Shown one piece after another: positions 1 to 9,599 of a stretch of DNA of 64,000 nucleotides. The first letter of the stretch is position 1; each line of letters starts with the position of its first letter. The position numbers and the translations under genes are program-made. Under the pieces are notes generated by a model. It worked only from the letters and a program-made list of their open reading frames with translations. It was not told where the DNA came from and searched no databases. The stretch spans positions 32,881,934 through 32,945,933 of the forward strand of contig OX621252.1 in the NCBI GenBank assembly GCA_951640165.1. Direction: 5' to 3'. The stretch is from Pseudoips prasinana (taxonomy: Eukaryota > Arthropoda > Insecta > Lepidoptera > Nolidae).

Positions 1-237
1 ATACAAGCTTAGGGCTCACCATAGGTACACATACCTCCTCGTCTAACCCGGCGAGGAGGGTGATACACACACCAACACACCCTCGGGCCCGTCCAACCCG
101 AGGTGATAGTTGTTAGGGACATTCAACTGTTAGAGCGACTGCCGAGAAGTTTCTTGTTAGTTCTTCTTCTCGGAACGCTCCGGGAGCGAACTAACGTAAT
201 TATTCGGTAGTTGTTAGGCTTTTAAAACCATCACAAG

Positions 238-2079
238 ATGGCCGCCCCCGTACCCGCCTCCATGGTAGACATTACCAAGGATCCCCGCTTCGTTGAAGCG
301 CTCTTCAAGCTCCTCAAGTCCGACCCAGTTGGCTGGGTAAACTTGATGGAGACCGTCAAGACAAAGCTCATGCTAGACGATCCCCCTTGCTCCGGCGCAT
401 CTGCGCAGGAGAATCTCAATCTCTCTGTCCCCTCCTCTTCTGCCCCGTTCACACAGACGGACAGACAATCACCACTCCCCCGCAACCGCACCCCCTCTCC
501 ATCTCAGCCGCTACTAATCGTAGAGGAAGAGATGGACGTCGTGCAACCCGACAGCGACGACGATTCCCACGACAAGTGGCTTACTGTCAAGCGCAAAGGG
601 AAAGCTGATAAGCGGACCCGCGCTGACAAGTCGTCGTCGTCATCCTCGGCCAGCTCCTCGGGCTCTGACTCTGAGTGTTCAACTCAGAACAAGAGCAAGA
701 AGAGCGCCATGACCAAAAAACTCCGGACTGAGAAACCCTCCGGGTCAAACTCAGCTCCCTCCCCCTCCACCCACTCCACCCCCGCCTCTCAGGCTAAGGC
801 CAAATCTGGCCTCACGGCCAAGCTCATCAAGCCCCCACCTATCATGCTACTCAGTATAGATAAGTGGGAAGACTTGTCAACTACGTTAAAGTCCAAAGGA
901 GTAGTCGCACTTAGCACTACTTACATCCTCAAAGAGCAGATGTATAAAATACAGCTGCAGACCCCCAATGAGTACAGGACAACGACGGCTCTCTTCGATG
1001 CACGTAAGGTAGACTACTACACTTACGGCACCGCTGAGGACAAAACACTCCGCGTGGTAATCCGCCGAGTCTGCCGTCACCTTCCTATCGACTCAATCAA
1101 GGAGGACCTAATCACCCAGGGGTACCCCGTGAGAGAGGTGCATCGGATGCGCCGATCAAACGGTGGCGAGCCCTTTGACATGGTGCTGGTCCACCTTGAC
1201 CCCTCCAAAGAAGGACAGAAAATCCTTACTGTCCTCAAAACAGTTTGCGGTGTCGGCGGCATTGTCGTCGAGCCACCGCGGCGAGGGACCGTACAGGGGC
1301 AGTGCCACAACTGCCAACTGTTCGGGCACTCGTCAAGAAACTGTCACGTAGCTCCGAGGTGCGTTAAATGCCTGACCCCAGGCCACCACACCTCCGACTG
1401 CACCCGACCCAAGGACCGTAGTGAATGCTCCGAACCACCTGGTTGCGTCAACTGCCAGTCCCTGGGACACCCTGCGAACTATCGCGGCTGTCCCAAGGCA
1501 CCGGCTAGGAGACCCGCCAGGAGGCCTCGCAGTAAGCGCAACGCGTCAAAACCTCAGGCGAAGACTAGCTCCGCCAAGGCCCAACCAAGCCCTCCCCCGC
1601 TCATGTCCTTGGATGTCCAAAAGACATCCCTGCGACCAGCGAGACCACACTGGCCTCTGCCAGACTACGTCCCCTCGACCGCACCCAAGGCTGTGGGTGA
1701 GGCGGTCGCCCCTAAAGCTGGGCCAGTCCCAACTAAAGAGGCGTCCCCCAAACCCTCAACCAGCGCGACCCCTCCCGCCCCAGTCCAATCGGGCTGGGCC
1801 TACAACCCGCTGACTAAGAAGTCACAGGCTCCAAAGGCCCCGGCCAAAGGAGCCCAGACTCCTAAGTCATCAGTCCCAGCGCCCAAAACCAAGGCGCCCC
1901 AAGCGAATAGCAAAGGGCGCACCTCAGGTTTTGCCGAGCGCATTAAGACTCAAGGTTGGGAGTTGCTCGACCAGTTTGAGGACCTCTCCCAGAGGGCCGA
2001 AGCTGATCCGACCAACATCCAACTGGCCATCGACGCGGCTCACGTATACCGCCGCTTTATCAAATCCCTACAACCGTAA
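238..2079 (+). CDS. LINE ORF1, gag-like nucleic-acid-binding protein with three zinc knuckles
   Basis: Protein of 613 aa. It should coat the element RNA to form the ribonucleoprotein used in retrotransposition. The N-terminal 200 residues are Ser/Pro/Lys-rich and low in complexity. A region at about 268-350 resembles the PRE_C2HC domain typical of Jockey-group ORF1. Three zinc knuckles follow, starting near residues 356, 375 and 403: the first two are CX2CX4HX4C, the third CX2CX4HX6C. The C-terminal third is rich in Pro, Ala and Lys. The ATG at 238 is the first in frame after the 5' UTR. The stop codon overlaps the ORF2 start. Confidence 0.9.
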   Translation: MAAPVPASMVDITKDPRFVEALFKLLKSDPVGWVNLMETVKTKLMLDDPPCSGASAQENLNLSVPSSSAPFTQTDRQSPLPRNRTPSPSQPLLIVEEEMDVVQPDSDDDSHDKWLTVKRKGKADKRTRADKSSSSSSASSSGSDSECSTQNKSKKSAMTKKLRTEKPSGSNSAPSPSTHSTPASQAKAKSGLTAKLIKPPPIMLLSIDKWEDLSTTLKSKGVVALSTTYILKEQMYKIQLQTPNEYRTTTALFDARKVDYYTYGTAEDKTLRVVIRRVCRHLPIDSIKEDLITQGYPVREVHRMRRSNGGEPFDMVLVHLDPSKEGQKILTVLKTVCGVGGIVVEPPRRGTVQGQCHNCQLFGHSSRNCHVAPRCVKCLTPGHHTSDCTRPKDRSECSEPPGCVNCQSLGHPANYRGCPKAPARRPARRPRSKRNASKPQAKTSSAKAQPSPPPLMSLDVQKTSLRPARPHWPLPDYVPSTAPKAVGEAVAPKAGPVPTKEASPKPSTSATPPAPVQSGWAYNPLTKKSQAPKAPAKGAQTPKSSVPAPKTKAPQANSKGRTSGFAERIKTQGWELLDQFEDLSQRAEADPTNIQLAIDAAHVYRRFIKSLQP

Positions 2080-5033
2080 TGGCTGTACACCCGCTAATGG
2101 CTACCCAACTCACTAGCAGACTAAAACCCAGATCTCTAAAGATCGGGTTTTACAACGCTGACGGACTAGCAAGACAACGCGATGAAGTCGCAGCATTCCT
2201 CTGCGATCATCAACTTGATCTCCTCCTCGTCCAAGAGACCTTCCTTAAACCGAACAAACGGAGAAGTCCTACGGTTGCCAACTATCGAATAGTTCGCAAC
2301 GATAGGACCCACTCCACCAAAGGGGGCACGCTGATTTACTTTAAGAAATCACTGCATTGCGTACCTTTGGACCCCCCCGAGCTGAAGAACATCGAAGTCT
2401 CTGTCTGCCGAATAGGTATGACAGGCCATCAGCCAATCACTATAGTCTCGGCCTACCTTCCCCCAGTCAAGGAAATGCTACGTAGCGACCTACAAGCATT
2501 GTATGACTTAGATAGCTCTGTCATTGTGGCAGGCGATCTAAACTCCAAGCACCAGCAATGGAGCTGCCGTTCGAGTAACTTGAACGGCCGCGCACTTGCT
2601 GATCACTTGGCAATCATACCGTTCGACCCTATAGTTCCTCTCGAACCGACCCACTTCCCCAAAATTGACAATCACCGACCCGACATACTCGATATTGCAC
2701 TCCTTAAGAATATAAACCTACGTTTGGCTTCTGTAGAAGTGCACCACGAGTTAGACTCTGACCATAGGCCAGTCGTCCTTAGCCTTGCCTCCCGCACAAG
2801 CCACTCCGGCGCGGACAGCAACCTCCCACCCAGATATGTAACCGACTGGCAGAAACTTGAGAGCAAACTCAAGTCAGCCACGTCGGTGCACTTAGACTCA
2901 ATCCCGTCCCTCATAGAGACCCCTGAACAAACGATCGCAGCTATCGGATCGTTCACGACTCACGTTCAAATCCAAGTGAACGAATGTTCCCGGGAGGTCC
3001 CAGCGGCTGACGATTTCAGACGCTGGAAGCTCCCGGACGATTTGCGTGAGCTAGTGACCGAGAAGAATGCGGCCATCAGAGCCTACGACTCTTATAACAC
3101 CGAAGAAAACCGCACTCGAATGCGTGACCTACTGCGTACAGTACGGGAGCGTATGATCGAATCGCGGAATTCCAAGTGGGATAAGACGTTAGACGAGATT
3201 CAACCCTCGCGGAGGGCCTTTTGGCAGCTCTGCAAGCGACTTAAGACAGACACCGACTGGACCATCACCCCGCTGACGCGTCCGAATCAACGCCCTGCGT
3301 TCGATGACGACGAAAAAGCCGAATGCATGGCCGACAATCTAGAGACCCAATGTTCTCCCAGCAACCTACCAGTAGACCCGGATCACCTCAATGAGGTCGA
3401 CTCCGAGGTAGAACGTAGGCTCGCCATCCCTCTTCCTCCGACCTCAACTGCGCCCTCCCGGGAGGACGCCGACGTCGATGACGACGACGATCCCCTGAGG
3501 CCAGTAACTATCGACGAAGTTAAAACTCTGATCAGAGAACTCCGCCCCCGCAAAGCCCCCGGATATGACGGACTCACCAATCGCGTTTTCAAGCAACTCC
3601 CGTTGCTTCTACTCAGCCTGATGATCGCGATATTCAACGCGGCCTTCTCCAACAACATCTTTCCACACCAGTGGAAACAGGCGAACGTGATTGGTATCCC
3701 GAAACCCGGCAAACTCAAATCCGACCCGGCGAATTACCGCCCCATTAGCCTCCTCTGCGCCATGGGGAAACTCTATGAGCGTATCATCCACGCCCGTTTG
3801 TCGTCGTTTATTCACGCAAACAACATCCTCCCTGACGAGCAGTTTGGCTTTCGAGCCAGACACTCCAGCGTTCACCAGGTGCATCGCATTGTCGAACACA
3901 TCCTGGTGAAAGCTGCCCGTCAAAGAGCCCATACAGGAGCACTCTTCTTCGACGTGGCCAAAGCGTTCGATAAGGTCTGGCACAACGGCTTATTATATAA
4001 GCTGCTTCTACTCAAAGTGCCTGACCGTCTCGTGCACATCCTACGAGACTTCCTCACGGATCGAACGTTTCGCTACCGCGTCGAGGGAAATTACTCCTCC
4101 CTCCGACCGATACGCGCAGGAGTTCCCCAAGGCTCAGTCCTTGCTCCGCTCCTGTTCTCGCTGTACACCAGCGACATCCCCAAACCCAAGAAGGCTCATC
4201 TAGCCCTCTACGCCGACGACACAGCTCTCTACTACTCTAGTAGAGACCCGTCCGCCATCCACCGAGAACTCCAATCCTCAGCCGATGCCCTCGGCAAATG
4301 GTTTAGGAAGTGGAGGATCGAAGTCAATCCCACCAAGAGCGCCGCCGTGCTCTTCTCCAGGGCCGACCCCAAGCCCACCGCAGATACCGTCCGAATGTTT
4401 GGTGAACCGATCCCTTGGGAGAAGAAAGCCAAATATTTGGGAGTGATCCTCGATCAGAAGTTAAACTTCAAGGACCATCTGAGATACGCTCGTAACCGTG
4501 CCTCATTTGCCCTTTTTCGATTACACTGCCTCCTGAATGCACGCAGTAAAATGTCCCTTGAAAACAAGGTGAGAATTTACAAGACGTGCATTCGACCGAT
4601 GATGACCTATGCGAGCCCGGTCTTCGCGCACGCAAAGAGTTACCTCATCCACTACTTGCAGATAGTCCAAAACAAATTTATGCGACGGGCCGTGGGCGCA
4701 CCATGGTTCGTCCGTAACAAAAGCCTCCATGCCGATTTCCAATTGCCTACCATCAGGCAATGGATGAAGCAAACGTCCAAACGGTATTTTGACTCTGCCA
4801 CTCACCATCCAAGTAAATTGGTGGTACAGGCGGTCAACTACACTCCCCTCCGATTCTCAATTAAGCACCGTCGTCCGAAGCACGTCCTAGACGACTCGGA
4901 CGACGAGATCACCGTCTACCTTGACCACATCAAATCGATCAGAGACTCTCGCAACACTGCACAACCGATATTTCGTACTCGCCGGATGCGAGTACGACCG
5001 CGAACGCGTCGCGACCACCAGCGTCCTCCATGA
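2079..5033 (+). CDS. LINE ORF2: AP-type endonuclease plus reverse transcriptase
   Basis: Protein of 984 aa carrying the catalytic machinery for target-primed reverse transcription. The N-terminal endonuclease shows an Asn near residue 26 (YNADG), the catalytic Glu at 53 (VQETF), a GDLN motif near 153 and SDH with Asp228 and His229. The reverse transcriptase spans roughly 470-745, with KAPGYDG near its start, GVPQGSVLAPLLF before the active site and YADD at 711-714. A conserved C-terminal region follows and no RNase H is visible. The ATG shares its A with the ORF1 TAA stop (TAATG), so translation probably depends on termination-reinitiation. All landmark catalytic residues appear present. Confidence 0.92.
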   Translation: MAVHPLMATQLTSRLKPRSLKIGFYNADGLARQRDEVAAFLCDHQLDLLLVQETFLKPNKRRSPTVANYRIVRNDRTHSTKGGTLIYFKKSLHCVPLDPPELKNIEVSVCRIGMTGHQPITIVSAYLPPVKEMLRSDLQALYDLDSSVIVAGDLNSKHQQWSCRSSNLNGRALADHLAIIPFDPIVPLEPTHFPKIDNHRPDILDIALLKNINLRLASVEVHHELDSDHRPVVLSLASRTSHSGADSNLPPRYVTDWQKLESKLKSATSVHLDSIPSLIETPEQTIAAIGSFTTHVQIQVNECSREVPAADDFRRWKLPDDLRELVTEKNAAIRAYDSYNTEENRTRMRDLLRTVRERMIESRNSKWDKTLDEIQPSRRAFWQLCKRLKTDTDWTITPLTRPNQRPAFDDDEKAECMADNLETQCSPSNLPVDPDHLNEVDSEVERRLAIPLPPTSTAPSREDADVDDDDDPLRPVTIDEVKTLIRELRPRKAPGYDGLTNRVFKQLPLLLLSLMIAIFNAAFSNNIFPHQWKQANVIGIPKPGKLKSDPANYRPISLLCAMGKLYERIIHARLSSFIHANNILPDEQFGFRARHSSVHQVHRIVEHILVKAARQRAHTGALFFDVAKAFDKVWHNGLLYKLLLLKVPDRLVHILRDFLTDRTFRYRVEGNYSSLRPIRAGVPQGSVLAPLLFSLYTSDIPKPKKAHLALYADDTALYYSSRDPSAIHRELQSSADALGKWFRKWRIEVNPTKSAAVLFSRADPKPTADTVRMFGEPIPWEKKAKYLGVILDQKLNFKDHLRYARNRASFALFRLHCLLNARSKMSLENKVRIYKTCIRPMMTYASPVFAHAKSYLIHYLQIVQNKFMRRAVGAPWFVRNKSLHADFQLPTIRQWMKQTSKRYFDSATHHPSKLVVQAVNYTPLRFSIKHRRPKHVLDDSDDEITVYLDHIKSIRDSRNTAQPIFRTRRMRVRPRTRRDHQRPP

Positions 5034-5318
5034 CCCTTAGTTTGCATATCGTACCGATAAAAAGCCCCCCTCAACGCGGACGGGGGGCCGCGTCATGTCA
5101 TTAACGTAGAGCGAAAGTTGCACTAAACTCCCTAAAAACCATGATCTCTCACCCTCTCCCCGTCAGTATCCGCCCAGAGCCGAGGTTCGAACCCCACAGG
5201 GGGTGCCCTCCGGCGCGGGTACTTAGTTTGTAGTTTTATTTGCTAGGCCGGTTAGAGCCCACGCTCACCCCTACTGCCCGGTGAAGCAGTAAAAGCCGTA
5301 AGGCTAACTGCACACGTC

Positions 5319-5323
<5 letters not shown>
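5034..5323 (+). other. LINE 3' UTR with two predicted stem-loops
   Basis: This 290-bp segment lies between the ORF2 stop and the A tail. Two RNA hairpins are visible. One is at 5064-5088: G plus six C pairs with six G plus C around an 11-nt loop. The other is at 5286-5311, with nested stems GCAGT/ACTGC and AGCC/GGCT, ending 12 nt before the A tail. In some LINE families the reverse transcriptase recognises 3'-terminal stem-loops; that role here is inference. Confidence 0.7.

Positions 5324-5350
<27 letters not shown>
5324..5350 (+). repeat. A27 tail of the LINE
   Basis: An uninterrupted run of 27 A residues marks the 3' end of the element. AT-rich DNA without further element homology follows at 5351. 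A tail this long and pure suggests a young insertion. Confidence 0.9.
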
Positions 5351-5799
5351 CGAATCGACACACTTCTTAGTCGGCCGTCGAACCGAACGGAGCTCCGTGT
5401 TTGTGTTGCCACCTAAAAGCTGAGTATACTTTATATATTATTACTGTTAAATTATTAATATTGGTGTTACTGTGAAATTATTAAAATTAGCATTAATTAA
5501 TTATATTGAACTATTCTTGTTTTAATATTTTATTTTTCAGCCGATGTATTATATACGAATTGATTAATTAAATTATACTATCCAATGAAATATGATTTCT
5601 TTTAAATATTTCCCCATAAACATTAACTAATATAAGAGATCGTTATTGGAGATACATTGTTATTAAATAACATTGTATATATTTAAAATATTAATCCATA
5701 CATAATATTCTAACAGATAGGTATATAATGAATTAATATTAAATATACATATATCTACATATATATGGAAAATATTATGTAGTTATATGAAATAATCTA
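5351..5799. other. AT-rich flank, nothing recognised
   Basis: Very AT-rich sequence with short TA-rich runs and no credible coding frame. Confidence 0.6.
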
Positions 5800-6029
5800 T
5801 TACACGCTTGACTTGGGGAGTAAGCCAGTGAATGCGTTACGAAAATTGTGATCAGGTGGGGCGAATGGAAATTGAGAGGGAGATATAAGACAGCGAAGAT
5901 AGAAAGGGAAAGAGTTCGTATATTACTGTAAGGGCAAGAGAGAGAGAGGTCACACAATTTCTTTCTCTCATTCCCTTATAGCTAGTTGCGTTTGAAGTTT
6001 TACTTCAGTCGGGTGGTCTTAAGTACACT
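5800..6029 (+). repeat. Dispersed repeat, copy 1 (copy 2 at 51855-52100)
   Basis: The segment is a diverged reverse complement of 51855-52100. Both carry GAGTAAGC followed by ATGC, a GATCA..GGCGAATGG block, a TTACTGTA-plus-pyrimidine stretch and a GAAGTTTTACTTC palindromic core. The class is not identified. Confidence 0.6.
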
Positions 6030-6310
6030 TTTTTATGTAAGGCAAAAGAGCAAGAAAGTGAACTGATGGTAAGTAATCACCGCTGCCCATGGACACCTGC
6101 AACACCAGAGGGGCTGCAAGTACCTACGTTGTCAGCTTTTGTGAAAGGAATAGGCTCTCTTTTTGAAGGTTGCCATGTCATTTCCGGTCGGAAATACCTG
6201 CGCAGTTAATTGATTCCACAGAGTGTTCCACGTAGTGTGGGGTAAAAAGGTTTTTTGTGAAACGCACGGTGGTAGGTGACACTTGCGCATTTGGTAGATC
6301 CTAAAAAGTG
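6030..6310 (+). repeat. Lepidopteran-type dispersed repeat, ACCGCYGCCCATGG family
   Basis: The core (AAGTAATCACCGCTGCCCAT, then TGCAACACCAGAGG) recurs at 16930-17050 (-), 17828-18120 (+) and 57808-58090 (+). A shared downstream block ends in GTGAAACGCACGGTG. The class is not identified; no coding frame is conserved. Confidence 0.65.
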
Positions 6311-6368
6311 AAATTTCACGTCTTAACTAATTAACCAATCATCATGATTTTTGCCAACACGTTCTTGT

Positions 6369-6477
6369 CAGCGGTTTTGGTTGTATTACCTTTGAGAACA
6401 ATTTAAACGAAATATAATGTAGGACACATTATATTTCGTTTAAATTGTTCTCAAAGGTAATACAACCAAACACGCTG
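6369..6477. repeat. 52-bp-arm palindrome with 5-bp spacer
   Basis: Left arm 6369-6420 and right arm 6426-6477 are reverse complements with only two adjacent mismatches near the outer ends; the inner 45 bp match perfectly. The spacer is AGGAC. The structure would fold into a long hairpin. Confidence 0.9.
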
Positions 6478-6754
6478 GTAAAAATTATTTGTTCAATAGT
6501 ATTTATTTATCTTTTTTAACTATCTTCTCATATAGTCTAGAAGTCTCACACGACTACCACTAATAGTTGTTTTTAGTGAATATTCCCTTCTTTGTAGAAG
6601 TTAAAACCATATTTCTCATTATATAAATTATAATAAAAAAATATACAAGTTATAATGTGTACAAAAATTATATATTTATAATAAAAATAAATGATTACTA
6701 AGCCAAGCTATAGACAGTTAATGCCTGTACCAGGATAAACCTGTACCACGACCA
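6478..6754. other. AT-rich, nothing recognised
   Basis: No coding frame or known repeat is visible here. Confidence 0.5.
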
Positions 6755-6975
6755 ACCTGTACCATGATATCAGCCGAAAGAAGACCACTGCCTATCAAAG
6801 GCCTCCCCAAAGATCACAACTGTTGGGCTGGCACTGCCCACATTCATTGAAACATCCTTGTTGGACGCCTGCCTACGCTGCGTCGTCAAATTTGTGGTCG
6901 ACACTCGAGAACCTGGTCGGTTTTACGAGCTATGTGCCCGCCCATTACCACTTCAGTTTAGCAAGTCCTCGGGCT
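6755..6975 (-). mobile_element. RTE-like LINE 3'-end fragment
   Basis: Minus-strand sequence matches the 3' end shared with 11443-11849: CAGCCGAAAG, then CCACTGC, then AGGCCTCCCCAAAGATC, and the region encoding the Arg-rich C-terminus. It is diverged and 5' truncated. Confidence 0.6.
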
Positions 6976-7014
6976 CGTTCTAGTTTGGAGTTATAACCAT
7001 ACATATTATGTATA

Positions 7015-7546
7015 TGCCAAAAATAAGCTGGTAAACCTCTTGACTCATGCAGGCCACTTTTTAAAGAGAAAAGGTTATTAAAGTTAACTTCGCTATACAT
7101 CCTGGAGATCGGCCTTTTTGTTAGGAACCACCCTCAGCTGTTTGAAAGAGCTAGTGAACATAGTTTATTTAGCCGAAGGGATCCAACTAAGCTCGCAATG
7201 TCAAAGTGTAGAAATACCTTTTATCAAAAAAACTGTACATTCATGTGTGACAAAGTTTTTAACAAAATCCCACAGTCGCTAGGGGAACTACGCCTTAGGT
7301 TATTTAAACTTAAGTTGAAGACATGGCTTACAGAAAAATGTTTTTATACAGTTGCATGAGCTCTGTTTGGTAATTAGTAAGTTTTATTTTATTTAATGTT
7401 ATTTTATTATTCAATATTTTTGACTGTTTATGTAATTGTTTATTGTATTTATGTAATTGAAAATTGCTAGTTATAAGTGAATTGTATTTCGGACACAATG
7501 TATATTGTTAACGAATTAATAAATGAAATGAAAAATAAGGGATATT
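7015..7546 (+). mobile_element. 5'-truncated LINE, ORF2 C-terminus plus 3' UTR
   Basis: An open frame from 7027 to the stop at 7357-7359 encodes a C-terminal LINE reverse-transcriptase tail: DSCRPLFKEKRLLKLTSLY, a Phe/Arg/His-rich block, and an ending in KTWLTEKCFYTVA. About 190 bp of AT-rich 3' UTR follow, ending in AATAAATGAAATGAAAAATAA. An in-frame stop at 7024-7026 marks the truncation. The clade is probably Jockey superfamily but is not resolved. Confidence 0.7.
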
Positions 7547-8074
7547 AATAATAATTGTGATTTTGTACCTATTTGTATTATTTTATGTTTACTGACATTT
7601 TACTATTGTGTGTGTGTACCACTCACTAAGTTCTGAACTGACGTAATTTAAATAATATATAATTGTAATTCACTAGTGGACATAAAATAATTTAATGTAT
7701 AGCTCAATTAGCTAATTAATATTTGTATACCAGTATTCTGGTTAGACATGTCGACTAGTTGGACCAGTCTGGTTGGACCCTATTTTAATTCTAAGACCTG
7801 TATAATTACCATGTTTAATACAAATAAAATGATCTATCTTATCTAACTAGCGACTAGAAAAAAACCCTAAAAAACCCGTTTAGTCTTGGAAGAAGTAATA
7901 TCCACTTAATTGCCTTTCTGTATGTAGTTGCCTGCGCCACAACCTTGCTGATTTATATAACTGACTCACATTCAATGACCTGTACAAACAAAGTATCAGA
8001 GCCAACGACAAACGTCGCTTATACATATTATATTACTTACTGTTTTTGCGCCATTTCATAATTATTATTCGATA
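7547..8074. other. Mostly unassigned; possible LINE 3' tail near 7790-7850
   Basis: AT-rich. A short tail-like run (AATAAAATGATCTATCTTA) near 7820 could be a LINE 3' end, but no coding remnant precedes it. Confidence 0.35.
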
Positions 8075-8396
8075 CTAGCTGTGCCCCGCGGTTTTACCAG
8101 CGTTAAGCTTTATAAATGATCACAGCTCCTCCCCCGTGGGTAATAGCGTGATAATATGTAGCCTATATGTTGACCCAACCTCTTAGTAATATTCATGCAA
8201 AATTTGAAGTAAATCCATGCAGTACTTTTTGAGTTTAGCCCGGACATACATACAGACAAACAGACACACAGACAAAAATTCTGAAAACTATATTTTTGGC
8301 TTCGATTGCGATTGTAGATCACGCCCCAACTATCCTTTTAAAAAAAATATTTAATGTACAGTTTCGACTTTCCTACGATTTTATTATATGTATAGA
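8075..8396 (-). mobile_element. Short non-autonomous Helitron-like element
   Basis: On the minus strand it begins with TC (8396-8395), reads TCTATACATATAATAAAATC and ends with CTAG (8078-8075). A GC-rich terminal inverted pair (CGCTGGTAAAACCGCGG) lies just before CTAG. It sits between A and T on its own strand, the insertion preference established for Helitrons. Two more copies share both ends (10593-10878 and 12686-12990). No transposase is encoded. Confidence 0.75.
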
Positions 8397-8419
8397 TTGG
8401 AGTATATATTTGTGGCTGA

Positions 8420-9065
8420 GTGCTTTCCGGCCCAGAAAGACTAAAAGTGCAACCCCATACCATCACGAGGGTCTACATCCGTTAGTCGCGTTTACTACTA
8501 AAATGCTTACTTATAGTGAACTAGTGTGTGCACAAACTCAGAGGCAAGTTCTATCCCATCGCTCTCACAATCCGATGGGACAACTAGCCATGCGGAAAAT
8601 GTTCAAGTACAGGGGCTCTACCGGCTAAGTCACCGAACATCGATTTCTTAAATGGCGTTCAAAAGAATAAAGGTTAAAAATGACTTAATCAATAGTTAAA
8701 TCGGCTTCAACGTTGACAATCGATTCCGGACCATTTATGACGTCACATGTCCTCATGGAAGCCGATTAAACGATTGTTTAAGTCATTTTTAACCTTTATT
8801 TATTTGAACGCCATTTAAGAAATCGATGTTCGGCGACTTACCCGGTAGAGGCCCAGGACCGACGGATTTACGTTGCGTAAATACCTTTAACTCACAGACT
8901 TAGAGCGGATAATGAAATGTTTTTTATTTTATAGAAAAATCCAAAAATAACTTTTTGAGCCGACTCGGGATTTGAACCCAGGACTTCATCTGCGATTTAT
9001 TACATTACCTTCTTTACATAGCAAAGAAACTTATGCTCTACCTGGTGGTAAGAGGCTAAGCCTAC
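8420..9065 (-). mobile_element. tRNA-headed SINE, split by a MITE
   Basis: A minus-strand pol III B box (complement of TTTGAACCCAGG) lies near 8955. Body sequence resumes on both sides of the MITE at 8608-8856: AGGACCGACGG after it continues the CCGATGGGAC..GTTCAAG block before it. The 110-codon open frame at 8296-8628 is chance. Confidence 0.5.
8608..8856. mobile_element. Inverted-repeat MITE inserted in a SINE
   Basis: The arms are about 100 bp and near-perfect: CTCTACCGG, TAAGTC, CCGAACATCGATTTCTTAAA and TGGCGTTC are mirrored at the other end, with a short unique centre at 8705-8755. The outer CAGGGG-like end hints at hAT, but no clean 8-bp duplication is visible. Confidence 0.7.
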
Positions 9066-9599
9066 GTGGCTGGAGTCACTAACGCGGTGCCGACCCTTTA
9101 CCCATGGTGCGTCTGCAAAGTAACATTCTAATAGTTAACAACAGTCTAATAGTTATATTCTGTTCAGCACTGCAGAAATGCAGTACTAGCTGACATATGG
9201 GCATTTTTCATATCAGTACGGATAAAAACTTGAGAGGTGTCAAGGGACACCCGGATGGAACGAAGTTATTTCTTATTATTTATTATGTACAAAAAACCTG
9301 TATACACTCAACAAAAATAATCGCCGCGACACCACACTGTTCAATGCGAAATAGAAATGAAAATATCTGGCTTGCTTTCTATAAGAGAGAGTGACAGGCA
9401 GAGAAACATGCGCACGCCGCACAGCTGCAAAAAGGGTCGTGACAACTTTTCGTAAGATTTTTTTCCGTCTAGCCCCCTTTCATGCGATAAGGAACTTCGT
9501 TCCAAAAATTAAAAATGTTTAAAATGTATAGGTACCACAATTGAATGTATTTTCCGTATTTGGTATGAAAATAAAATTATTTCGTTCTATTTCTAATGA
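9066..9599. other. No gene recognised
   Basis: The open frame at 9197-9394 has no recognisable features. TCACCGCGTT-like SINE tail sequence may extend to about 9120. Confidence 0.4.

Larger units (their letters stand above)
1..5350 (+). mobile_element. Jockey-type non-LTR retrotransposon, both ORFs open
   Basis: A two-ORF LINE fills the start of the window: 5' UTR (1-237), gag-like ORF1, endonuclease/reverse transcriptase ORF2, 3' UTR and an A tail. No frameshift or premature stop interrupts either ORF, which suggests recent insertion. The GC-richer coding block contrasts with the AT-rich DNA after the tail. The true 5' end and the upstream target-site duplication cannot be seen because the element touches the window edge. 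Family assignment (Jockey superfamily) comes from the PRE_C2HC-like region plus CCHC knuckles in ORF1, an AP-type endonuclease in ORF2, no RNase H domain, and the A tail. Confidence 0.9.

Noticed and set aside
1..5350. Assignment of the first LINE to the telomeric SART/TRAS group
   Set aside because: No TTAGG repeats flank it and ORF1 looks Jockey-like; only the TAATG junction is similar.
8608..8856. Firm hAT assignment of the MITE
   Set aside because: The CAGGGG-like end is suggestive, but the two ends do not align exactly and no 8-bp duplication was found.
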